From Procambarus clarkii (taxonomy: Eukaryota > Arthropoda > Malacostraca > Decapoda > Cambaridae): 64,000 nucleotides of DNA. The DNA lies in contig NC_091172.1 of NCBI RefSeq assembly GCF_040958095.1, positions 7,853,314-7,917,313 of the forward strand. The letters run 5' to 3'. A program made the position numbers and the translations under genes. Position 1 is the first letter of the stretch; every line of letters starts with the position of its first letter. Shown here one piece after another: positions 1-8,248 of the stretch. The notes under the pieces were generated by a model, which made no database searches, was not told the DNA's origin, and worked only from the letters and a program-made list of their open reading frames with translations.

Positions 1-600
1 CTCCTGCTGTGGGTTCCCCGCTGAGGGGGGGGGGGGGGTTGCCCTAGATGATCGGGATCTCGTCGTGGTGCTGAAAAAGGATGTGCGCCGGGAGGATGGG
101 GGCCTCGGCTCCTGTGCCTGGTGGCGGGGACCATAGCGCACCTGCGTCCCTTACGGTTCCCCCCATTGCGATGCCGTTCTGTGGAGGGATCTTGTCACGG
201 CCTCCGGGGACGTGATCCGTGAGGGTTAGGTGTTGGAACACACTCGGGGTGACCAGGTGCGTCCGATCCCGTGGTGCTCATCTACTATCTGGGTGCCGCC
301 GGTGAGTTTATTTATGGGGTGCCGGATTTGATGCCTCGGGCTCGGGCGCTACCTGGTGGCCAGGTACCCGATGACTTCATGCTGATTTGGGAAGCGTACT
401 GCTTGCACTTTCCAGCGCAGGAGTTCCCGGCTAAATATGCGTAGTGCTTGTGTTTGCTTCGCGTACTCTCTGTCCTTGTGTACTTGTTGCCTTGGCTGAT
501 GTGCTTACGTCATGTGTCCTGTTTTTGGCTCGCCCCATCTGGGTGTTGCATTTGTTTGTAATGTACTATGTTCTGTTTCATGTTATATTTCCTGTGTTAT
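1..600. other. GC-rich start of window, unrecognised open end
   Basis: The first 440 bases are distinctly GC-rich compared with what follows. A frame from about 266 to 444 (+) encodes DPVVLIYYLGAAGEFIYGVP and ends HFPAQEFPAKYA and a stop, but it is short and unrecognised. It could be the end of a retroelement gene. Confidence 0.3.
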
Positions 601-624
601 ACTTATTGTGTTCAACACATTCAC

Positions 625-780
625 ACGGGAGACATCTCCCGTCACGCAGGGTGCAGTCGCACCTCCATAGATCTCCAGTATCAGCTCTTGATACTGGTAA
701 TGGCTCAAAAGGGCCACCACTTACGGGCTATTCATGCCCGTGCCACCTCTTGGGTGGCTTAATCTTCATCACTCTTCATC
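625..780 (+). repeat. SINE multi-hairpin tail, reference copy
   Basis: Six consecutive stem-loops can be paired by eye: ACGGGAGA-ca-TCTCCCGT, GGTGC-agtc-GCACC, CCAGTATCA-gctct-TGATACTGG, TGGCTC-aaaa-GGGCCA, ACGGGC-tattcat-GCCCGT and GCCACC-tcttg-GGTGGC. The copy ends CTTAATCTTCATC. No tRNA head is attached. Confidence 0.88.
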
Positions 781-1139
781 TTATTGTGTTGTAGTTTCTG
801 TGACTGTATCTTGGTGGCACACCCCGTCTGGGTGTGCGGGTTTTCCTCATTTGTGTTCCTGTGTACTATTTTTCGTTTGCTTTGTGTATTTTTGGTTTCA
901 TGTTTTCCATGGTATGTATTTTGCTATGTACATGTTTGTGTTTATTATGCTATGTATAGAGCAAGTTTCTTGCTCTGTTCCTTTGTTATTTAAAATTTTG
1001 TTTGTTCTTGTATGTGCTTATGTGTGTTCTATTTTGTTTTAGTGATCCTTACCCTGTTTTATTTTGTTGAGGTGATTTGTTCAACTTTGGTGCTTTGGCG
1101 CCCTTATTTTATATTGTACTTATTATCTGTTTTATTAAT

Positions 1140-1714
1140 GAAAAGAAAAAAATGCCTGTTGTATGGCAAACAGCTCAGTTTGGATTGACGATACTGGTCC
1201 TCCCAGTCTCCAATATGCCTGTACGCTGTCCGTGCAAAGAGCAGCGCCAGCACTCTCATATTCTGTGTCAACCGATCCATCTGTGAAGATGTGGGTGGTG
1301 CCTGCTACTGCAATACTTCTCATTTGCTTTTCTGTAATGCGTCTTAGGCTTGTTGAATCATAGGCAGGCTTTTTCATCGGAAGACCCTCTATTACTATTT
1401 TGAAGGTAGGCTCCTCCCACGGGTGGGGAACAAGTGTAGTTTGGGTGTGGTTGATCTCCCCCTCTATCAAGAATCATGGTTTTTAATTGTAGTCTACTTA
1501 GGAATTTTCCCGCTCTGGCAGCCCAAGACCTTCCATTGTTTTGGACAAGTCCAACCACCAAGGTCTGCCGTACTGGGACTGGATCAGAGAAAATAATTAT
1601 CTTACTGATAATCGTAGCTGTTCTTTGAGATGCTTTCTTGAAGAGAGGGCAAACCAGTTTCCAGTCTTTGAATTTCAAGTCTGGTCCACAAAGGGCTCTC
1701 AGGGGAGCTCTCAT
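1140..1714 (-). pseudogene. LINE ORF2 fragment with RNase H domain
   Basis: Two overlapping frames on the minus strand form one broken coding segment. The first (from 1714) starts MRAPLRALCGPDLKFKDWK. The second (from 1470) carries THIFTDGSVD and TELFAIQQAF, the first aspartate and the glutamate of an RNase H active site. An RNase H after the RT points to the I, R1 or related LINE clades. It is cut off after the glutamate at about 1140. Confidence 0.7.
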
Positions 1715-1730
1715 AGCATTACTGACCGAT

Positions 1731-1895
1731 GATTGATTGATTGATGAAGATTAAGCCACCCAAGAGGTGGCACGGGCATGAATAGCCCGTAAGTGGTGGC
1801 CCTTTCGAGCCATTACCAGTATCAAAAGATGATACTGGAGATCTGTGGAGGCGCAACTGCACCCTGCGTGACGGGAGATGTCTCCCGGACCAAGT
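1731..1895 (-). repeat. SINE multi-hairpin tail copy
   Basis: It has the same six-hairpin order as 625-780, in reverse orientation, ending in ATCA repeats at the left. It abuts the LINE RNase H fragment. Confidence 0.85.
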
Positions 1896-1925
1896 GGTGA
1901 CCAAATGGTGTGAATAGAACTGACT

Positions 1926-2212
1926 GACCGATGGATTGATGGATGAAGATTAAGCCACACACAAGAGGTGGCACGGGCATGAATAGCACGTAAGTGGTGA
2001 TCCTTTTGAGCCATTACCGGTATCAATAGATGATACTGGAGATCTGTGGAGGTGCGACTACACCTTAATCGACTGCACCCTGCGTGACGGGAGATGTCTA
2101 CCGTGAAATGTGGATGTGATTAACAAATCCACAAGGGCAGTGACGAGGATTCGAACCGACGTCTGGGAGCATCCCAGACACTGCCTTAATCGACTGAGCT
2201 ACGACAGGGTTA
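1926..2212 (-). mobile_element. Complete tRNA-derived SINE with multi-hairpin tail
   Basis: Read on the minus strand it starts with a tRNA-like head containing box A TAGCTCAGTCGATTAAGG and box B GGTTCGAATCC. A short body (TTGTGGATTTGTT..) follows, then hairpins ACGG..GTCTCCCGT, GGTGC-type, GTATCA..TGATAC, GGCTC..GG-CC, a GCCCGT stem and GCCACC-type stem, and last CTTAATCTTCATC with ATCA repeats. The insertion-like AGTCGATTAAGGTGT inside the second hairpin duplicates part of the head. It is Pol III-transcribed if like other tRNA SINEs. Confidence 0.8.
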
Positions 2213-2317
2213 AAAGGGTTGAAACCGAAGTTCTACTGAACTTACTGGATCCCGTAGCCTCTCCGAGGCACAAACCAGGCTTTTACACAACCCCCCCCCC
2301 CCCTGCACCCGAGCTAT

Positions 2318-2450
2318 GTCAATAGGCCGTTCTCCCTGGGATGTCTGGGATATTCCCAGACGCAGGTTCGAATCCTCGTTACTGCTCTTGTGGATTTGTT
2401 CATTTGATGCATCACGTTAGTGTGATCTCTGTGTGTGTGGATGTGATCAT
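2318..2450 (+). repeat. SINE head copy (tRNA-like part and body only)
   Basis: Box B GCAGGTTCGAATCCTCG and the body CTTGTGGATTTGTTCATTTG are followed by ATCACGTTAGTGTGAT, a small inverted repeat. The hairpin tail is absent. A related body (CACCACGTTAATGTGAT) occurs at 63735-63755. Confidence 0.7.
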
Positions 2451-2610
2451 TAATTGATTGATTAAGATTAAGCCACCCAAGAGGTGGCACGGGCATGAAT
2501 AGCCCGTAAGTGGTGGCCCTTTTGAGCCATCACCAGTATCAAAAGCTGATACTGGAGATCTGTGGAGGTGCGAATGCACCCTGCATGACGGGAGATGTCT
2601 CCCTTATGAA
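2449..2610 (-). repeat. SINE multi-hairpin tail copy
   Basis: It is a near-complete copy of the six-hairpin tail with terminal ATTGATTGATTAAG, in reverse orientation. Confidence 0.85.
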
Positions 2611-2617
2611 TGTGTTA

Positions 2618-2855
2618 AGATGAAGATGAAGCCACCCAAAAGGTGGCACGGGCATGAATAGCTCGTAAGTGGTGGCCCTTTTGAGCCATCACCAGTATCA
2701 ATAGATGATACTGGAGATCTGTGGAGGTGTGACTGCACCCAGCGTGACGGGAGATGTCTCCCGGACCAAATGATGACCAGATGGTTGATGTGATCAATGA
2801 TTGATAAAGATTAAGCCACCCAAGAGGTGGCACGGGCATGAATAGCCCGTAAGAT
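2618..2855 (-). repeat. Two further SINE tail copies, the second truncated
   Basis: One nearly full tail spans 2618-2763. A second at 2797-2852 keeps only hairpins 5 and 6 and the ATCA end. Confidence 0.82.
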
Positions 2856-2946
2856 GTGATCAATATGCTGTCGAAGCTTATATTACAGGACTCCACCTCA
2901 CCTGACTACACACTCACCGAACGACGGGGGAGACATCTCCCGCCAC

Positions 2947-3006
2947 AACCCGTTCTCGCAAATTTAATAAGTCAATATTGACTTTACGAATTTGCGAGAA
3001 CGGGTT
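2947..3006. repeat. 60-bp near-perfect palindrome
   Basis: Arms AACCCGTTCTCGCAAATT and AATTTGCGAGAACGGGTT flank the inner perfect palindrome AAGTCAATATTGACTT. Only the four-base links (TAAT and TACG) fail to pair fully. It lies over the start of the ORF1 frame. Confidence 0.95.
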
Positions 3007-4060
3007 GCGCCAACACATCACAAGGCGCAGTGTGGTCACAATGCGACCCAAACGTCTTAAGGTCAGAGCTACTCCACTTGACGGTCATGCTATCGGGAGA
3101 AGCAATACTTTAAAGGTCCTGAAGGACGTTACTGGCCTCGAACCCGCTGACATTAGTCAGAAAGGTGAAGATATCGTGTTCTTTTCATGTGAAGAGGAGC
3201 TAGAAAAGCTCCTCACTAACGATGCCATTCTTCGCAAAAAGCACCACCTACATCCTCACTTCCCACGTCAGTTCCTGGCCGGAAGAACTGTTTTTACCAG
3301 CAGGACCAGCCGGTGGATCGCTGAGCGACCTCAACATCATATCATGGACAATATCGAGGACGAAAATCCAAACCTGTCGGTATTCAACCTTGAGTTCTGC
3401 AACACCGACAAAACATCAATGAAGATTACGTTCACCACCATAGCTGCGGCCACCCAGGCTGCCACACAAGGATTCTACTGCTTCGGCCTAAAAATTCCAC
3501 CCCACCAAATAAAAAAGGAACGATACCATGAGATCCAGCAGTGCTATAAGTGATACGAGCTCTCCCACCCGACCAACAAGTGTCAGCACCCTGTCCAGAG
3601 GTGCAGCCTGTGCGCACTGGACCATCACTACTCCATATGCAAGGCAACAGTCCATCGCTGCTTGCTCTGTGATGGCAATCACCCTGCAATTTCCTACCGC
3701 TGCCCCCGCAGGCAGGAAAGCATCAAGGCCCAGGTTGAAGCCAAGAGAAACAACCCTTCTACCTCCTCGACCAGAGCCCCTAGCTTTCAACCCACCACCT
3801 TAGCTCTCACTAATCGACCAGAAGACTTTCCAGTCTTACCAACATGTGGCTCCTCCCAGCAGGCGACACAGCCTTCTCATTGGGGACCCAAGGTCCCCCA
3901 GCTGGCTCCTTCACAGCCCCCTGCATCACGTGCAGGCATTATCCCTGGTCTTATTAGACTTGCGGAAAGGCTAGCAGGACCAGACAACCAGCGCTTTGTC
4001 AGTGAACTAAACGCATTATACATAGACAATGGCCTGGCCCCCATCATAGCACTAGCGTAA
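2978..4060 (+). pseudogene. Gag-like ORF1 with three CCHC zinc knuckles, one frameshift
   Basis: Frame 1 (2978-3553) runs from MTLRICENGLRQHITRR to HEIQQCYK. The frame then shifts near 3540-3550 and continues to a stop at 4060. Across the shift the knuckles read CYKCYELSHPTNKC, CSLCALDHHYSIC and CLLCDGNHPAISYRC. Three zinc knuckles at this position are typical of the nucleic-acid-binding ORF1 of I/R1/Jockey-group LINEs. A proline/serine-rich tail follows. The frameshift means this copy is probably not functional. Confidence 0.75.
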
Positions 4061-4564
4061 ATCTCACTTCCTCCTCTACCACTCCGGAGACTACCACCAG
4101 GACGACCAGGTGGTCAACTTCAACACCGACTCCAGAACCGCCCACGACCCGGGCGACACAGAGGTAATTCCTTCTCCAGCTCCCAACACTCCTACCATCA
4201 CTATCTCAGCAGCCGCGCTAGCAGCGCTCCTGAAATAGCTACAACCACCAATCAACGACACCTAAGCCTACCTAAGGCTGCGAGGCGAAAGACAAAAACG
4301 CCCACTACGGAGGTTACGGACTCCTCAGACGAGGAAATCATAGTAGGAGCTCCACCGCCGCATCACAAATACGACACCTACACGGTTCAAGACTTCCTCA
4401 TGGAGGCCACGTCACCAAACTCCAACGACAGCACTGCTCAGCCAAAGTCGCAGGCAAAGAAAAAACGGAAAACCTAGAGGTCTACACTTATCCTTCCAGC
4501 TCCATAACTGGTATAGCCAGCCCTCCCAGGCTGAAAACCATCATGAAGACCCCCATCCATCGCC

Positions 4565-4680
4565 AGATCTCTAGTATCAGCCACTGATACAGATAATGGC
4601 TCCAAAGAGCCTCCACTTACGGGCTCACCATAGCCCGTGCTACTGGAACTTATTGTTCTGAGTAGCGAATCTTAAACAAC
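4565..4680 (+). repeat. Diverged multi-hairpin tail of the ORF1-only element
   Basis: The stems are GTATCA-gccac-TGATAC, GGCTC-caaa-GAGCC, ACGGGC-tcaccata-GCCCGT and GCTACT-...-AGTAGC, the last with an inner GAAC/GTTC stem. The order matches the SINE tail. The last stem differs at both partners of two pairs, keeping the pairing. Confidence 0.8.
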
Positions 4681-5019
4681 ATCACCTGGCCATCATCTAC
4701 CAGGTTGGGAAGGGGTATTAATCGTAATAAGTTGTACACTTGGGAAGTGTAATTAGTGGACCAAGAATCAGTGTAGGACTGTTAGGAATGTGATAACTTA
4801 GAGATAGGTTATGAAGAATTAACACACCCATATCATTATCCGCACATAAACTAATGAGAGTAGTAGACAACCATCAGTCTCAGGAGACTATGGAGATGGG
4901 CTCTAATGAGAGTATGGAACAAGTACATTACTTACATAATATACTTGCTACAAAAGTGAGTGAGAGAGGTGTGGTAAAAAAAAGTGTGAGGGAGGTGTGG
5001 GACAGAATTTATCCGAGGG

Positions 5020-5770
5020 CCACTGTTTCTCTAGTGGCCTCGACGGGGACAAGGAAGCCGACAGCTTGTCAACCCCCACCTTCTTTCTTTAGCTGGATTT
5101 TAAGGGGTTTATAACCCTTTGGGAGACAAAGCATCTCCTGTTTTCTGACCTGCAGTGTGGCCTGTTGAGCTTGAAACTTTCATTCCTTGTTTGTTACTTC
5201 TAACCTTTTGAAGAGGTGGTCTGGATCAATATCCTCCAAACTGTGTGGGACGTAAGAGGCAAGAAAATGTGAGGCAGGTCTTTTAGGAAATTGTCTGTAC
5301 TTACCTCTCAGTATTTACCTATTAGTGACTGTGGTGGCATACGCCTAGCCTTGTTGCACCTGCCGTGTTAATTTTTACCTATTCTAATGTTCAAATTCTT
5401 TGTCGAATCTGGTTTTAAATTTGTTGATGGAGGTGGATTCCACAACCACTTCCATTAGTGCATTCCACTTGTTGACTGCCCGTACAGGGCCGGAGTGTTT
5501 CCTTATATTTCTTCAACTCGTTTGCATTTCTAGCTTCCATTTGTGACCTCTTTCTTTCACTTGTCCTTCTATTTATGTTTGAAAAGGCTGTCCCCTGACC
5601 ATCTTGTCTATTCCCATCTGTATATTATATGTCGTGATTATATCCCCCCCGTTTCATCTATCCTCTAGAGTTAGGAGATTTAGTTCCATTAGCCTATCCT
5701 CATTGTTTAATCCTATAAGCTCTGGCACCAATTTCGCTGCAAACCTCTGGAATTTTTTTTTTTTTTTTGG
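5020..5770 (-). pseudogene. LINE ORF2 C-terminal and 3' fragments (CR1-like)
   Basis: The minus strand at 5650-5760 gives FQRFAAKLVPELIGLNNEDR and LMELNLLTLEDR, matching the [11 protein letters not shown]...YEERL region of CR1-like proteins. 5330-5640 continues toward the C-terminus in broken frames. 5020-5230 resembles the fragment at 63000-63215 and may be a separate insertion. Confidence 0.6.
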
Positions 5771-5995
5771 TTTTATAATTAACAAGACGCAGATTCGATG
5801 AGGGAACAGTGGTAGTAGCATGTACAAATGCAGAAACGGTTGGTACTCTGAAAAACAATATACCTTTTGTTTTAATTTAGAGTTAAACTGCATATTCTCA
5901 TTGAACAAATGCTGACTAAAGAAGCGTTTGCTATTACTCATTAACAGCATATGTCAGTTACGTGATTTACATGAAGCTAGTATATAAATGCAGGC

Positions 5996-6285
5996 GATGA
6001 GTCACAATAACGTGGCTAAAGTATGTTGACCAGACCACACACTAGAAGGTGAAGGGACGACGACGTTTCAGTCCGTCCTGGACCATTCTCAAGTCGATTG
6101 TGAGCATAGTAAAGTAAAATAGGTACCTAGGTGTTAGTCAGCTGTCACGGGCTGCTTCCTGGGGGTGGAGACCTGGTCGAGGACCGGGCTGTGGGGACAC
6201 TAAAGCCCCGAAATCATCTCAAGATAACCTCAAGATGGTCCAGGACGGACCGAAACGTCGTCGTCCCTTCACCTCCTAGTGTCAA
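5996..6285. repeat. Snapback (inverted) repeat split by a SINE
   Basis: The left arm (5996-6110, GAGTCACAATAACGTGGC to CAAGTCGATTGTG) and the right arm (6236-6285, GGTCCAGGACGGACCGAAAC) are complementary. SINE sequence lies between. The same family occurs at 13085-13195, 39150-39265 and 40526-40717. Confidence 0.8.
6118..6238 (+). repeat. 3' half of the same SINE family, inside a snapback repeat
   Basis: It shares GTCAGCTGTCACGGGCTGCT, the GGACCGGGC segment and the tail AAATCATCTCAAGATAACCT with 31239-31481. It lies between the two arms of the snapback repeat 5996-6285. Confidence 0.85.
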
Positions 6286-6362
6286 GTATATAAATGATTT
6301 ATTGGAGATCTACCTTGTCCAAGGGCATTCCGGACACTAGTCTATTTTTACACTATTTGCAG

Positions 6363-6493
6363 GTATCGATGAGGGTTTCCTGAGTGTGGTATTCGCCTGT
6401 ATCCTTGTAGTCATTGCAGGAGTCACCCTGTATGCCTTTGTTGTCCTCTATGCTGCTGTCCACAGACGCTGGACAGAGAACCCTGATGATTGA
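6363..6493 (+). CDS. Terminal exon of an unidentified single-pass membrane protein
   Basis: After a good acceptor (CTATTTGCAG), the phase-2 frame encodes 42 residues: IDEGFLSVV, a hydrophobic segment of about 22 residues (residues 7-30, ACILVVIAGVTLYAFVVLYA), then HRRWTENPDD and a stop. An AATAAA signal lies at 6602-6607. The layout (short lead, one membrane helix, positive cap, acidic end) is that of a small integral membrane protein or the end of a type I protein. I do not recognise the family, and the upstream exons were not found; they may lie left of the window. Confidence 0.6.
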
Positions 6494-6609
6494 AAAACTC
6501 GATTTTTTCCCATCTGCAACTCCAGTCAACATTTCCCAAGAACAATTACTACATTACCTATTTCTGTGAGTCTATTAGTTGTTGTTAAGTGAGCATTTTA
6601 TAATAAAAA

Positions 6610-7726
6610 TTGGTAAATGGGGATAAATAAGGTGCAATCAAACCCATTAACCCTATTTGGGTAAATGTTTTTGTTTTTGGTGTATTAAAAAGACATTTGG
6701 ATGTTTAAAGTAAAAAAGAAAATCATGGAACAAAAATATAAAGATGAAAGCTTAAATGATACATACGTATTATCTCAAAATTCACTCGGTTGACCTTTAG
6801 GAAAGACTTTACTTATCTTGAAGACTTAATTAAGAAGAGGAAATGGGGCTATAAATATTATACCTGGGTTTATATACTAGGACCCTGTATCTACAAAATT
6901 ATATTACTGGTCCCTTAATAGATTAAATGGCTTGTTTACTTATTAGTTCACCAGGTGCCATGTGATGAACTATGAACATAGAATGGTCTCTGTTGAACCA
7001 TGTGATGAACTATGAACATAGAATGGTCTCTGTGGAACCATGTGATGAACTATGAACATAGAATGGTCTCTGTGGAAACCATGTGATGAACTATGAACAT
7101 AGAATGTTTTCTGGAACCACTTGACATGGTTTTAACAACCAAATATAAGTCAACAAACATTTTCATAATATACAACATGCATTTCAGAATTGGTGACATA
7201 TATCACCAATTAGATCAGTTTGCTGTGTATGGCACCTTAGTTTCTAATGGGAAATGCCATAAGAAGCATCACACACACACTACATAAAACTGGCATACAA
7301 TTATGTGTAGTGTAAGTGCCATTAGTCAGGCACTATGTATGATATACAGACTTAGTACGTTAAATGTTGGATCATGCCAATAACAGGATGGGTTAGAATC
7401 TAGACATAGCCACACCCTTTACTAGAGGGGGATTTCAACAAGACAGGGTTAATTTCTATTCCATTTAAATTTGGATGCCAGATACATATACTAAAGTCTT
7501 GCAAGCAAACTGTGCCCTAAATCACAGTGCTGTCATTATCCACTACTTATTTATAGTTATTTAAATCCAACACATTTTATTTATACTGAACTTTTACATA
7601 TATCCATGAGTGGTCAATCTGGGCAAATCAGAGACTTCTTAGCAAACTGAAGAAAAATGTTCTTTCTTATTAGCATACAAATTATAATTGATATAGTCCC
7701 AATATATGTGACTATTGATAAAACCA
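6610..7726. other. AT-rich spacer after the small membrane-protein exon
   Basis: Apart from the 40-bp tandem repeat, no gene or recognisable repeat is seen. Confidence 0.6.
6959..7117. repeat. 40-bp tandem repeat, four copies
   Basis: The unit begins CATGTGATGAACTATGAACA. Starts are at 6959, 6999, 7039 and 7080; the last unit has diverged after ATAGAATG. Confidence 0.95.
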
Positions 7727-8248
7727 GCGTTGAATGTAATGAAACGCCAATTTCTGGGTGAGCCCCGATGGCTCCCTGAAGCTACTATACTGATAGTGCC
7801 AGACTAAAAGGTGCCCATCAGTTACGGAGTTCTTACTGGCCTACCAGGGACCACGAGCCAGAACTTGGCTCCCTCAAAGAGGCGCAAGGAGTAGTGGGCC
7901 CTATGAAAAAATATCTATGTAAATTTAATAATGTCAGCCACCACCAAGGGAAGGTATCTATAAAGTCAGCAAAACAAAAACAGACCACTGCTTGGTAAGA
8001 AACGAGACCACAGGTCGACAATTTAAACAAGCACTGGAAAATTCATGAAATTATTGTGAGATAAATCACCCCACCTCCCCCTCCTCGTATCGGAGGAGGA
8101 GGAAGGAGACAGACCAGCAGGTCAGCCGACTGCTCCACCACTAGTTCTTATAATGGAAACCACTGCGACACACCTGAGGGAGGGAGGGGTATCAGGGAGC
8201 CACTGGGGCTCACCCAGAAATTGACGTTCATTACATTCAACGCTGGTT
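7727..8248. repeat. DIRS-type terminal unit, complete copy
   Basis: The 522-bp unit has ends CCAGCGTTGAATGTAATGAA and its complement, each followed by TTTCTGGGTGAGCCCC. Inside are GGCCTACCAGGGACCACGAG and CCAGAACTTGGCTCCCTCA. The unit occurs at least seven times in the window, usually next to DIRS-like coding remnants. Confidence 0.82.

Larger units (their letters stand above)
2925..4690 (+). mobile_element. ORF1-only (half-LINE) element with structured 3' tail
   Basis: The order is a near-perfect palindrome (2947-3006), a gag-like ORF1 (2978 to about 4070), about 480 bases of further sequence including a proline/serine-rich region, then a 3' tail with hairpins at 4570-4675 ending AACAACATC. 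No endonuclease or RT sequence lies between ORF1 and the tail. This is the shape of an element that lost ORF2 and is moved by a full-length partner. The 5' boundary is estimated. Confidence 0.6.

Noticed and set aside
2133..2212. tRNA gene (box A and box B present)
   Set aside because: The stems do not close into a proper cloverleaf, no 3' terminator follows, and it continues into a repeated SINE body and tail.
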